A stretch of DNA of 64,000 nt from Pestalotiopsis fici W106-1 (GCF_000516985.1 NW_006917091.1:1564977-1628976), one strand, 5' to 3'. Numbered from the stretch's first letter, positions 23,701-36,430 are shown. The notes: generated from the letters alone by a model not told the origin. Translations and numbers: made by a program.

Positions 23701-26700
23701 ACTGCAGTCGTACATGGCTATACAGATATTGATCTTCCTCCGTACCAATATTCTTATGGCCCTGTGATTTATAACGAGAGTCGTGTGAGTAAGGAATACC
23801 GATTGAGAGATGTCATCAGGCACGACTTGCTGGGCTCTAGGATTGCTGGCAACGCCAAGTTGCGACCACAATGGCGCAACATTCTTCGAGTCAAGGATGT
23901 TCCTTGGTTAGCTGAACATCGCTTGATCCCAGACGCTGTATTCCCAGCAGCCGGATACATGACCATGGCATTAGAGGCAATGGCTCAGGTCTATACAGAT
24001 TTGCCCGAATCTCTGGACGTCAGTGGCTACAAACTTCGAAATGTTGCCATCAAATCAGCCCTTAGAATTCCAGAAGATGACTACGGCGTTGAGGTGATCC
24101 TGAGCCTGGAACTTGACGACGCATTCAACCCAAAATCTCCCACTTGGGCCTCATTTACCATCAGCACAATTTCTCATGGGTCTAACGAATGGACGGAACA
24201 TTGCACCGGGCTTGTAAAGGCTGAAATTGCCGACCCCGAGGAGCAGACCAAGATAAGCATCTCAAGCAGCCGGAAGGTGGTTGATGCTCGTTCATGGTAT
24301 CACAAGTTCTCGTCCATCGGCCTGGGGTATGGGTCAGCGTTTCAAGGCTTGTCGGAGATCAGTGCCGACCCTAGGCAACAAGTGGTCCAAGCCAGAGTTT
24401 CAATGAGCACAACCGCAGATACCATAACTGGGGGAGAATCGGGTTATCTTGTCCATCCGAGCTCACTCGATGCTACATTCCAACTCGGCCTCATTGGTTG
24501 TCATGGAGGCGAGCTCAGTAGAGCTACCACGGCGTATGTCCCTGTTCACCTCTCGGAGATGTACATCAAGAATGGCATCAACGGAAAACAGACTACGGCC
24601 ATCGCGAAAGGAGAGCTTCGCGGTCTCCGCGGCGCGTATATCCAGCTCCAAGTGCTTGATGACACTGGAGACGTTGTGCTCAATATCGACCAGCTTCGTT
24701 GCATCAGCTACAGCGAGTCAAAGTCGATTAGTGCAGCTCAATCCAAAGCTTTTAGCAGCCCATTCACGAGGTTGGTGTGGAAGCCAGATATCCGTAATCT
24801 CGACAACGATCAGTGTCGCCAGATATTCAGCCCGCCAAAGGAGAACCTCGAGAAGATTCCGCTTCTACTCAATTTGAATAAGATAGCCTCCATCATTGTT
24901 TACGACATGTATGAGTCCTTTGGCAAAGGCTCGGAGATCCCGATACCCTCCGGGAATGTCGGTCACTTTTTCAATTGGGTGGAGCGACGTGTTCATGAGG
25001 ATACACCTCTGATGCAAGAAGCAAAACAGCTTTCGAAAGAGCAGAGACTTCAATCCATTGAGGAGTTGTACCAAGGAATGTCTTTTAACCCCGAAGCTAG
25101 AGCTGTCAAGGCACTACATGCAAACATGAGTGATATCCTCAAGGAACGCACAACCGGAGTTGATGTCCTCGTCAATGAGGGAATTCTGGCATCGCTTTAC
25201 GAGACAGGGTTGTTCATGACCAGCGCATATCCTCAGCTTCACAACATCCTCGATAGTCTGGGCCATGCAAACCCCGATCTGCGTTTACTGGAGCTTGGAG
25301 CTGGAACAGGTGGTGCGACTCGAGTTGCCATGAAAGCGCTTGCTGGTCCCAACGGCATCAAACGATATGGTGACTACACTTTCACGGATATTTCCCCGGG
25401 ATTCTTGACCTCGGCTCGGGAATCCATGGCCGAGTTTCACGACGTCAACTATGCGACCTTGGATATCGAGAAGGACCCACTGGAACAAGGATTTCAGCCT
25501 GTGTATGATGTCGTCATGGCGTCGCAGACCTTGCATGCGACAACAAGCATTTCAGAGACATTGGCAAATTGCCGAAAGCTCTTGAAGCCAGGTGGTAAAT
25601 TGGTACTGGTAGAGAACACCAGAAATCAAATACTGGTTGGTCTGGTGCTTGGAACGCTCACCGGATACTGGCATGGTATTCCCGACGGGCGCTTGGACAT
25701 GCCTTTCTTGAGTTTGAATTCATGGGAGACAGCTCTCCGAGCGGCAGGGTTCAACGGTACTGAGATTGTGTTGGACGATTACCCTCATCCTCACAACACG
25801 ACAACGACTCTTGTGAGTACGCTGCAGGATGAGAACCCCGGACAGGAAGCAAAGAGTCGAGGAGAGGGGGCAACCGCTAAGATCAGGTTGATCTGGCACG
25901 ACGAAACAGAGCGACCGTCGCTCCTTGTCGCACTCTACCAAGATCTACTGTCTCAAGGGGCTTCTGTTCAAGTTGTTCCTTTCAAGAAAGCCCTGCACAA
26001 TCTATCATCCAATGAACGGGTGATTCTGTTCCTCCATGAGAACCAGTTGACGCTAGATGAAGACGAAGATACTTTGAAGACATTTCAAAATCTCGTATCA
26101 AGCGCTGCAAGCTTGCTGTGCTTGACTTCTTCAGGGATGGTAAAGGGCGTCAATCCCGATGGGGCCGTGGTGGCTGGTCTGCTGCGTACAATTGCGACTG
26201 AAAATCCCGCGGGTCAATACATGTCCATCGACATCAATGCTGAAAACTACAATGTGGATGACAAGGACCTAGTCAAGACGATCCTCGCTCAGGAGCAGTT
26301 GCTGCAGCAGGAGACAAGCGATGCAAATATCGACAGCGAGTTTGTCTGGCAGGACGGTTGTCTTTGGGTCAGCCGGATTGTACCAGACTCAGGACTGCAA
26401 GAATTTGCAGAACTGAACAGGAGTCCCAAGAACAGCAATACAGAGCTCTTACCTCTAGACAGTCAGGGACCCGTCCGCGCCGCCTTTGAAACCCCCGGTA
26501 TACTGAGTTCCCTTTACTTCAAATCCTACACCGAACTTCAGCAGCCGCTTGCAGCCGACTGGATCGATGTCAAGGTTGCAGCGGTCGGGCTGAACTGGAA
26601 GGACCTGGGCCTATCCTCGGGCAAATTTGACGGCAACAATCTGTCCTCTGAGTTTGCGGGTATTGTTGCTGCGGTCGGTGCAAATGTGACCAATGTTTCC

Positions 26701-28734
26701 ATAGGCGACAGGGTCTATGGTACCGCCAAGGGGCATTTCGGAAACTACACAAGAGTCCGGGCCATTGCAGCCCAGAAACTACAGTCTAGTGATGGCTTCG
26801 TCGAAGTTGCAACTATGCCCCTTGTGTACATGACAGCAGTGTACGCCTTCGACCACCTTGCACATCTGAGAAAGGGGCAAACAGTCTTGATACAATCTGC
26901 CACTGGCGGTTTAGGCTTGGCAGCAATACAGCTTGCGCAGTCCAAGGGTGCCCAGATTTTCGCCACGGTTGGAACTGACGAGAAAGCCCGCTTCCTTGTT
27001 GAAAACTTCAACATGCCATCTTCGCATATCATCTCTTCGCGTAGCGAATCGGATATTGCGAAACTGGCCCGCTCTCTTCCCAAAGGCGGCTTTGATGTCA
27101 TTCTCAGTTCTTCCAGAGGAGACATGCTTTACGCGTCTCTCAAGGCGCTGGCGCCTCTAGGCCACTTGGTCGACGTGGGTAGAATGGATGTGACATCTTC
27201 CAAGGTAGTTGGTCTCGAGCTTTTCCAGAAGAATGCCAACTTTTCATCATTTGATCTATCACTGCTGCTTGATGACGATCCCGAACTTGGAGCCGAGCTG
27301 CTACAGACTGTGGACAAGTATTACAGGGCAGGCCTCATTGGACCCATTCATCCACATTCAGCCACCGATATCTCACAGCTAGACAAAGTCCTGCTTGGGT
27401 TTTCCAAAGGTACGCACGTTGGAAAGCTCGTCATTAGCTTCGAAAATCCGGACACGCCAGTGAGGATGATGTCGCCAACGCCGGTCGCTCGATTCGACCC
27501 CGAGGGCTGCTACGTCATAACGGGAGGCCTTGGTGGGCTTGGTCAGTCCATTGTCAACTGGCTAGGGAGCCGCGGTGCACGTCACCTGATAATACTTTCC
27601 AGACGTGGTCTCGACACGCCAGGCGCAGCAAGCTTCATTGAGGAGATGAAATTGCGCGACATTGACGTGCAAGCCGTTGCTTGCGACGTGAGCAAGTCTG
27701 ACAGCGTCGCTCGTGTCATTGGAGAAGCTGCAGCACAGAGACCAATCAAGGGCGTAATTCATGCCGCGGTCTCTTACTTGGATGTCTCCTTTGATAAAGT
27801 TTCTGCCGAGAGATGGCAACAGAGTCTAGCAGCGAAAGTGCGCGGTACTAGAAATCTCCATGACGCAACGATCAAACAACCTTTGGACTTCTTTGTCATG
27901 GTTACATCCATAGAATCCATATGTGCTCTCGCTACGCAGAGCGCCTACACTGCGGCCAACAACTTCCAAGATTACTTTGCCCGTTACCGAAGGCGCCTTG
28001 GTTTACCGGCAACGGCATCATCGTTTGGTTTCATCAACGATCTCGGCTCTCTCAGCACTGATTCCATCACCGTCGATCTGTTTGCCCGGAACAAAGTGCT
28101 GACAATATCCGAGCACCAGTTCCTTGGCTTGCTCGAGCCTTCTTTCTTGGATCATGAGCACTTATCAGATGAGAGAGGCTGGATCGGAAAGCACCAGGAC
28201 CCGTTGTCCGCTGCCAATATTGTCACATGCATGGATCCAGCTGCCATGGCTGCCAAGAAGAGGGCCGAAGTGGAAATGGGAACTTCAACCAGCACCGTGC
28301 CTCGGTGGTACACAGACGGCCGTGTCTCATTGGTGATGCGCGCGTTTGAAGATGCGCAGCGCCACGATGGGGATCTAGCAGCGGCCGAGGAGGCAGCGGG
28401 AGGCGGTGGAAAGTCGGGACTGTCCCAAATACGTCGCGCGTTCCAAAAGGCAATTGACGCCGGCCCCGACGGGCACGCCAGCGCCACTGAGCTCGTCAGC
28501 GAGGCCATCTCCAACGCCGTCGCTGAAATGTTGTTCATTGATGCGTCAGGTGTGAATTCCGCCATGACCGTGGCAGCGCATGGAGTGGACAGTCTGATAG
28601 CGGCCGAGTTGCGCAACTGGTTCCATCAGGCGTTCAAGTTCAAGATCAGCATGCCGGACTTGCTGGATGCCCACACCAGCATTAGTGAGCTTGCCGCCAA
28701 AGTTGTTGATGACGCGTTGGCACCGAGCGAGTAG
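20732..28734 (+). CDS. Highly reducing iterative type I polyketide synthase (KS-AT-DH-CMeT-ER-KR-ACP)
   Basis: Exons are 20732-20789, 20851-21322 and 21378-28734; 2628 residues. The introns fall in the KS, and the joins recreate EPIAIVGMGCRWPG and GPSLALDTACSSS, which fixes them. Domains in order: KS with Cys about 183 (DTACSS), His in ECHGTGTPVGDP and His in TNLGHSEG; an Asn-Gly-rich linker (about 461-495); AT with GHSSGEMAAA (Ser about 691); DH with HRLIPDAVFPAAGY (His about 1023) and HPSSLDATFQ (Asp about 1206); C-methyltransferase with LELGAGTGGATR (about 1481); ER with SATGGLGLAAIQLA (about 2016); KR with TGGLGGLG (about 2224) and SAYTAANNF (Tyr about 2366); ACP with GVDSLIAAEL (Ser about 2579). 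All catalytic motifs look intact, but the DH Gly is replaced by Pro. There is no thioesterase, reductase or condensation domain, so release is spontaneous or by a separate enzyme. It is cytosolic and is the core enzyme of this cluster. Confidence 0.97.
22228..22335 (+). repeat. In-frame Asn-Gly-rich minisatellite in the PKS linker
   Basis: Degenerate 12-nt units of the form ACAAATGGCCAC encode repeated (T/S)NG(H/Y/S) steps between the KS and AT domains. Such linkers are common in reducing PKSs and are probably flexible. The repeated unit could vary in copy number between strains. Confidence 0.8.
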
Positions 28735-29478
28735 AAAGACACCCTCGTCCAATCAAGCTTCATCTTCAGCCAGCTGTGTGTGGCAAGATTGGTAATCATT
28801 TTTGGAGTTCGGGGGGTTCGGGGCGTTTTGGTTTTCGTAAGAACGAGTTAGATCATACATGTGAGCAATGCGCACACGACGGAATGGCTGATTGAGATTT
28901 GTATTTTGTTGTTATTTTTGAATAGAATGATACTTTCTTCTTCTAGTCTAAATTGCTCTGGTTTCAGGTGTACTCTAATGATGTCTTGATTGATGGTTCC
29001 TGACTCTTGGTTTCTTGTGCGTGATCAGAGCATTTCCACTTGCAACAGCAAGACAACGGGAAGGAGGGATGAGGACGTCTTCGAAAAGCCTTACAAGGTC
29101 TTTTGGCACGAATATTTTGCAAAGATATGGAATTTCTGCAGCCAGCTTCCGGAGATTCAAGATATGTAAATAAGGAACCATGTAGACTATTTAAATGTTT
29201 CATTCTAAAAGTGCCAAGTGCCTGGTGCGAACCTGTCTGCTGTATACTATTGCGCCAATTCCTTCTCAAAAGCTAAAACCCAGCCTAGTGCAGAATAACC
29301 TCAATTAACCGCTCCCCTCCCCGAGAAGAACACCCCATCAGAAAACCTCCGTAAAAATACAATTCAATGAAGCATACAATCTATACATCTAGGGGGTTGA
29401 AAATGATACATGGTCTAATAACCAAAGAAAAGGAATGACCCAAATGGAGAAAAAAAAGGGCAGCTGTGGGTGCTTCAC
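28735..29478. other. Intergenic between convergent PKS and FAD oxidase genes
   Basis: No gene. This AT-rich stretch lies between two convergent stop codons and presumably holds both 3' untranslated regions. Confidence 0.5.
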
Positions 29479-31302
29479 CTAATAATGATTGGTCGCCGGT
29501 GGGATGGGGTTGTAGTAGCGGAACGTGTTGAGGGGGTCGTACTTGGCCTTGAGGGCGCGGAGCTTCTGTAGGCGCCAGGGCTCCCAGCCGTAGATCATCT
29601 CCAGGGACTCGTCGCCGAGGGCGTAGTTGACATAGGTCGAGGGCTGGCTGCGACGGGGTTCGGGCTGGCCCAGGTTCCACAGGTCCCGGGTCTCCTTGGC
29701 CCACTCGAGGGCATAGTCCTGCAGGCCGTAGTCGGCGGGGTTCTCGACGTCAAAGTATCTACATGGAACGCGCTGTCAGTCTGAATGGTCTCGATGGAGC
29801 AAGTGGGAAAAGAGGGAGGGTGCAAAGACATACGTGGTGAGATAATCGTCACGGTGGCCAAAGGAAGACTTCTTGGGGTCGTGCTTCAAGACTCCCTCGA
29901 CAGAGTAGCCTTCCATGACGACACGGGTGGCCTCGAGCTCGGGATGCTCCGCAATCTTCTGGTTGTAAAGCTCGTAGATCTGGCGCTGCGCAGTGACGTT
30001 GTATTCCTGAAGACCGGCAGTAGTCGTGATGTGCGTCTTGCCTCCGGCGCAGAGGGGGTCGCGCAGTCCAGACCCCTGGACGTCGGGGACCTGGGGGAAC
30101 GGAACATTGCCTTCCTGTCTGTCGACGTACTCGAACTTGTCAAAGCGCTCGAAAACTGGCTCGGCGTCGGCCTGGGCACCAGCGTAGATGAAGGATGCGA
30201 AAAGAATGGCCTGAAGAATGCTTAGCGTACTAATCCATGGAAAATAGATCAGGCTTTGTGACTTACCTTGTTCTCATCGACGGTCTTGTTCATACCGTAG
30301 ATGACATAGCCACCGCCAACGACACCTGGTAGAGCACCCCTGTCGTGGAAGTCATTGAGCTCCTCGAACAGTGGCTCGAGCTGCTCCTGAGTGAAGACGT
30401 AGTTGCGGTAGTACCACGATTCAATGTTCGCGGGATAGATCTTGAGCTCAAAGCTGGTGACGATGCCAAAGTTGTGTCCAGCGCCTTGCATGGCCCACCA
30501 TAGGTCCGGGTTGGTACTCTCATTGACTCGAAGTTTTGTTCCATCGGCGAGCACAACATTGAGGTTGACCAAGTTGTCACTGATCAGACCGTACAGTCCC
30601 TGGTAGCGCCCGTGGCCTCCACCGAGACCAGGGCCCATCATGCCAACACAGCTACAGCTTCCAGTGGCTAGTTTACAGATTTAAGGTCAGTCTTCTGTCC
30701 ATCTCCTGTCTCTGTCGGGGCTGCGCTGTAGATCACTCACTTGCAACATATCCTCTGTCCCAAAGCTCAACCATGACCTGGTCGTCATAAGTACCACCCT
30801 GGAACCAAGCTGTTTTCATATCGGGCTGATAATTGATCTGGTTCAAAGAGGTCATGTCGATCTGGATACCTGAGAACGCTCCAACCGTGGCAGTCAATGC
30901 GTGGCCACGATTCTTGGCCATGAACGGGATGCTGTTGCGATTGGCATATTTCACCTGCAACATATCAGCAGGGCTCCGGGAGTGTCATCAGGGAAGTAAT
31001 GATGTGGTTTGACTTACAACTATTGCCACATCGTCTTCCATTCCAGGTCGGACAACCATCTTAATGTCGGGCACAGCGTACATCTGATATCTCTCGGTGG
31101 CATTTTCCCATCGAGTATCATTGGGCCCAAAGATGCTGGCATTCTGTGATAGCAAGGGACCCAGCTCGCTTTGTACTTGCTGAACCGTCAGGTTGTGTCG
31201 TGTGTAGTACTGGTAGCCATCACGAGGAAGAAGCGCGCTGGCAAGAGCCAAAGGCTGAAATAATGCAAGGCCGCAAGCGACCAGGGCTGAAAAGCGGGTC
31301 AT
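29479..31302 (-). CDS. Secreted FAD-linked oxidase, berberine-bridge (BBE) type
   Basis: Five exons on the minus strand: 31302-31018, 30954-30741, 30667-30267, 30210-29834 and 29758-29479; 518 residues, all junctions in frame. A signal peptide is present (MTRFSALVACGLALFQPLAL, then ASA). The FAD-binding type 4 domain shows FMAKNRGHALTATVGAFSG, whose His is the usual covalent flavin attachment site, then QGGTYDDQVMVELWDRGYVA and GSCSCVGMMGPGLGGGHG, where a Cys could give a second flavin bond. The BBE C-terminal motif is PWRLQKLRALKAKYDPLNTF with a YYNPIPP end. Members are oxygen-dependent oxidases; fungal relatives include solanapyrone synthase, which couples alcohol oxidation with Diels-Alder ring closure. 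Convergent with the PKS, so probably a tailoring or cyclising oxidase of this pathway. The specific reaction is not determined. Confidence 0.9.
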
Positions 31303-33774
31303 TGTGTATTAGATGCTGGGTGCCTTGCTGTTTTTTGTGTTGGACTATTCCATCTTCCTTTTCGATGGAAAGAATGCAGCCTTTTTATACCTCTAGACAG
31401 AGTGTGCATGGGTCGATATCCGACGCCATGGTTCTGGCTATTCAAGGATATCTCGGGGTCTAGTCCGGCAATGTCTGTGGCTGGCGGTCTCCTGCGCATA
31501 CTCAATCTCACGTGAACTTTGCAAATTTTAAAATACAGAGAATTGACTTGAATCGTTATGCTAGCGGCATATCTTTCGAGGTACTATCTTGAGTCCTGAC
31601 CATCGTACGTAAGCCATCGTTATGCTGACGCCTAACTTTGAATGCTGGGATTCGATATTGTCAGAATGTGGCTAGGTCAGTTCAGCTTGAAGAAAGAGGG
31701 TTCAAGGACTTGATTGGGCGTATGCGAGTTCCAGCGAACAGGTTCCCTCGGTCCAAGATTGTATGTAGTGGTAGGCAGCGACAAGGGGGCCAAGAAAAGG
31801 ATCAGGTCCATCGGTCCCGGTAATTCGGGCGCCTCCAAGCGAATATCAGGTTAAAATAAGTCATCATCCTCAGCACTCAGCGCTCGTCAAGGCTGCTGAC
31901 ATTTAGCCTCAGCCCTATGCCATGCTACAACATGACTGTTCCTGCATGGGGTCTTGTGACTCCACGTGGCTAAGGACAAAATTCGGATTGCCCGGCCGCC
32001 GATGTAGGATACCACACCGAATCCGCACCCGACCATTACATGATTACCCGGCCAGGTCGATGAGGGTATAATGCACAGCTGCTGGTGTCTTGGTGTCTTG
32101 GCATCAAGGAACAAATGGCACAGATATCCCGCAGAGTACGGTCTAGCCAATGAGCCAACATGGTTTGCCACCATTATCCAAGTATAATTTACTCCAAGAG
32201 TCTGGTTCTATTTCGTTTTCTGGATAGCTTTTTTTTCCCCTCCCCCACTAGGAGTCAGTAGGATTCTGAGTAGGATGTTGGCTTCGGGTCGGTTCATGGT
32301 GCAAAGCCGAAAAATTTCGGCTTTTCATTTCTCGCTTGTCTTAAACGAGATTCACTGGAGGCAGCCAGGCCAATCAAGCCACAGAATACATAGCCCCTGC
32401 TTATTTCAACCTGAGCCCCCAACACCTGGTAGTTAATGCGACACGAAAAGCAGTGCAAGTAGAGAACAACGTCGGACCACTATCAGTAATGCGCATTATC
32501 TAAGATGGTATTTTCTATAATAAGCAGATCCAACGACCACTGTTATAGCAGCGATTTAGTACGTATATCCATTGATAGACGTGGTTTCGACTCTATGCGA
32601 CCGAGTCCTACTTTTGAAGGCTGCTTCGCGGTCAAGGTTACGCAAAGGGCGAGATGTCTTCTTCCCCATCAGAAACATGGCTGTGATTATTGGAGAGAAT
32701 AGACTGAAGCTTCTTGGCATCAAATCTTTCGGATGTTGTCCAGGACTCCCATCCCTACAGAAGTCACGGCTTTGATACGCTAAGGGTGAACATGCACATG
32801 GATGCGTCCTAGCATTTACGGGTAGACTATCCTGTATGTGCTTCAACACGCTTTTGTTACTAGTCTCGGACGGTGGTCAACTCCCGTGTTGATCCATCAG
32901 GATTCTTTCGCCGCTAGGCATTGATATACCCCTCACCAAACTTTGATCGTCCGAAGCATAACACCGAAACAGCAGAGTGATGACTCTTTGAATCCTTTGT
33001 GACTACTATGAAATGCTTATCTAAGTGCATTAATCCCCCTAGGCCACGTGCCGCAAAGGGCCGCCCGCATGATCCCGACGAACTGGATCTTAGCTAATAC
33101 ACTCCTCCAAGCCACGATGGCCATGTGCAGATAATCCTTACCTCGCCTATTATCCCCGATAATGGTGGTGGCCTTGGCTACTTGATGGGCTTCGCCCCGG
33201 CCCCAAATAGAAAGACGCACAACGGGCCAGACAGCCACAATATCGGCTGATCCGCCTAAAGAATTGTGCATCTGTCAAGCCTTCTGTAGCGATTTCAGCT
33301 CCTCATATTTGTCGGCCCCAAGATTACGGCCGAGGGGGATGCACGGTACGCGATTTCCAAAAGCCATTATCGAAGGATGCTTTTCTTTTCTCCTCTATCG
33401 TTCTCTCAAAAGATATAGAACGATCTATGCCTGATTGAGCAAGTCGGCGCCTCCACAAAGTCTTGGGGCTTAAAAGGGTTCAAAGCGATTCAGTGGAGAC
33501 ACTGTGCCTGGCTATCCCCGCATATGGCCTATAGTCGCCAAATCAATTAGTGTTTGTAAACACTTTCGTGGCCATGAATTGGGTAATTCAATCTCATAGG
33601 GATTTCGGGAACTACATGTAAGTAGATTAACTGAGAATGAGTTCCGAAAAAATACAGAAAGACGTTACAAACTACAATCAAAGCGACATGTCGCTGATCG
33701 TTCCATGGATTCTCTATCCCCCTCCAACGTTAAAGTACCTAGTGGTTAAAACCACGGGGAAAAACCTGCTTCAA

Positions 33775-33796
33775 GTACATCCATCCATGGATGTAC
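33775..33796. repeat. Inverted repeat, 9-bp arms
   Basis: GTACATCCA and TGGATGTAC flank a 4-nt loop, followed at once by a second small palindrome (CGTCTG-T-CAGACG). Non-coding; function unknown. Confidence 0.7.
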
Positions 33797-34375
33797 GCGT
33801 CCGTCTGTCAGACGCGACGAACCACTACCCGGTACCCGTGCCACACCTCTGCCTCGCACCTGGTGAGAAACGAGCCATCTAGAGAAGTGGTCGTGTGGCA
33901 CGGATAAATGGGTAGCTTAGCAAAAGCCCAGGTTGATTATCCGTTGATGCAACTACACTTAAAACCTTCAAAATTTGGCCCCACTCTATCTGGGTAATAC
34001 TTCCCTATGCGTAGATGCAGCCGTGGTCAAAGATGCACCCAAAGGTGTGTGCTATTGTAATCTGTAGCTGACAAGGCAGGTCCCCCAGTTAGTGGTTTTT
34101 AGTGCCTGATCCCTCAACACAGTTCACATGGCCTCCGCAAATGTTCACATGAAAAGCGCGTAAACGCAACTCGAAAACCTGCTTGATGCACGTACGGTAG
34201 GAATCATGCCCATCATATACATGGGACTGAAGAAAAATATCCATAGTACCTCGGGTCGCGGGCCTTGCGATCACTCAGCAAGTTTATGGTTGTGACGTTT
34301 TGCAGTAGTCGCCGCAACCAGTCAGATTGGAGATAGCAAAGGCATGCGACATGAATGCATACCTAGGTAACGTAG

Positions 34376-34394
34376 GTATGTATGTATGTATGTA
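34376..34394 (+). repeat. (GTAT)n microsatellite
   Basis: About four and three-quarter GTAT units. Non-coding, in the 3' region of the GMC oxidoreductase gene. Confidence 0.85.
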
Positions 34395-34559
34395 GATATC
34401 ATGGTCAAGAGTGCGCAAAAATAAATGACGGTCCTTGTAAAGCGATCTGGTGCATCTGTCGTCAAAGCAAACCATACTCGAACGGATGTCAAATTTGGTA
34501 TCATTTGATACGTCAATAGAATAAAAGTGTTTCAAAGCTATGTCGTCTAGATCCATTAG

Positions 34560-36430
34560 TTACACCATTTCAGCCGAAAGACTCTCCGGTCCGTAAAGTC
34601 CCACGAGCATTTCGGCCCCTTTCTCCGCAACCGCGTAGACTGTAGTCAAGATATTTCCCCGTGGAATTATTGGAAAGATGCTAGCATCGCAAATACGGAG
34701 ATTCTCCACGCCTCTAACTCGCAGCTCTTCGTCGACGACACCGCCATATTCAGCCCGCATCATTGCGCACGTTCCGCATGGATGGTAGTTGGTTGCTCCA
34801 TAAGTCTTGATACTCTCTTTGATCTCAGAAAGTGATGGTGCACTCTCTAATCCAGGGGGAAGTCGACGACCACCGGGCCTCATGATCGATGCGAATGTCG
34901 GCTGCGTAACTAGTCTTTCGATCTGAGAGACGTGAAGCGCTAGTATCTCGGCATCCAGAGGATGGGTGAGATACCCGCAGTCAATTACAGGCGGGTCGCT
35001 GCTCTCCGGTGTAGCAATATGAACCGAACCTCTGCTGAAAGGGTGTGCCAGCATTGCAACGACGGTCATATAATTCCCAGGCGCTTTGTGCCCAGGCAAG
35101 GTATATCTCTGCATCCTGGTCATGAAGACAGTGGCACTTGCTTCCTCTGGATCTAATATCATGCGACGGGAGAATTCGTGATGAAGCTGCAATCCCTTGC
35201 TCCGAGGTGAGGTGGCTAATGAGTCCAAAAGGGCATGTAATTCATCTTGGTCAGATTTGGAGTTGAATAGCTGAAGTGGCCAGTACGCAAAACTGTAAGC
35301 TGCCCCCTCGGATAGTGGGCCTGTCTGATGCTCTTGATACTCGTTGCTGTGGGCGAGAAGAACTGCAGGATCTCTAGCATAGACATCCATTGTCTCTATG
35401 GTAGGCTCGACCTCGATGCTTGGGCCAAAATTGATGTGATCTTGGAGATTCTCTAGATGCGTATCAGCATTCTTCTCGATGTGTACGGGTTGCAGGACAG
35501 AAACCTACCGCCGACTTCTGGCAAATTGACAGTGCAATGCACACCTACTGTCTCTAGAACGCGGGGGTTCCCTATTCCTGACAGTTCCAGGATCTGAGGG
35601 CTTCCAAACACTCCTGCACACAAGATTACCTCTTTTCTAGCCTTTGCAAAAATGCTTCTTCCTTGTCTCTCGTACACTACTCCGCCAACCCTCTTGATGA
35701 AGTTGCTATTTGACGAGTCCTCCAAAACCATTTTCACTACCGTCGCACTGGATTCAATTTGCAAGTTCTTCTTGATAGTCGCCGAGTTCAAGAATGTGTT
35801 GCCCGCAAAGCTTCTTCTACCTTTTCCACCTGACCTATCGATTGCATTCGTTGTTGTTACGCCTCCGATTGCTTCCCCCGAGACGCCTGACTTTTGCGAT
35901 GCTGCTCCCAAATCATTAAATACATCTTCCCAAGCCCGTTGAAGACTGTTCATGGTAGTCGGATACGACGCCTGGATCTTGGGGGTCGTGTCTGTGCTTT
36001 CCGTGGCTTCGGAAGGGGGTTGCTCCGACTGAAATGCTTGGTAAAACTTTGCCATGTTTGCCCATGACCAGCTTTCACTCCCTACCAGTTCCGCCCAGGT
36101 GTCGTGCATGGCCTTGTTTGGGTACACCAGACTATGCGAATTGATGCCACTACTCCCCCCAATCATACGCCCGCGCGTCTGCTGGATGGTCCTGCCCCCA
36201 AGTCCAGGCTGCGCTGTGGTTTCAAAGCACCAGTCGTAAGCGGGATCACCAAACATCCGGCGACTAATGAGCGGCGTGAGCACCTTGGGCTCTTCATTGT
36301 GATTCTCCCCAGCCTCAAGCAACAGAAGATCGAGATGTGGCAACTGAGAGGATAGGCGTGATGCAAGGAGACATCCCGCTGTGCCGCCTCCAACTATTAT
36401 GACATCGTGGGTAGATTGTTCCATTTCCAT
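34560..36430 (-). CDS. GMC-family FAD-dependent oxidoreductase
   Basis: Two exons, 36430-35509 and 35452-34560, with a 56-nt intron; 604 residues. The join recreates PEVGENLQDHINFGP, a standard GMC segment, which confirms the splice sites. The N-terminal dinucleotide motif is DVIIVGGGTAGCLLASRLS, the first signature is GRMIGGSSGINSHSLVY and the second is GSPQILELSGIG. The C-terminal catalytic region has NYHPCGTCAMM (His) and the IPRGNILTTVYAVAEKGA segment (Asn partner). GMC enzymes oxidise alcohols using FAD (choline dehydrogenase, aryl-alcohol and HMF oxidase relatives). No clear signal peptide, so probably intracellular. At the right edge of the cluster it could act as the pathway alcohol dehydrogenase or oxidase; membership is inferred. 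A CGGGCAT site lies about 0.5 kb upstream (36932-36938). Confidence 0.92.

Larger units (their letters stand above)
31303..34559. other. Long intergenic stretch inside the cluster
   Basis: This 3.3-kb stretch has no supported gene. The open frames here (for example 33017-33271 on minus and 33637-33882 on plus) lack family features. It contains the FAD oxidase promoter near 31303, a hairpin at 33775-33796 and a GTAT microsatellite at 34376-34394. Confidence 0.4.
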
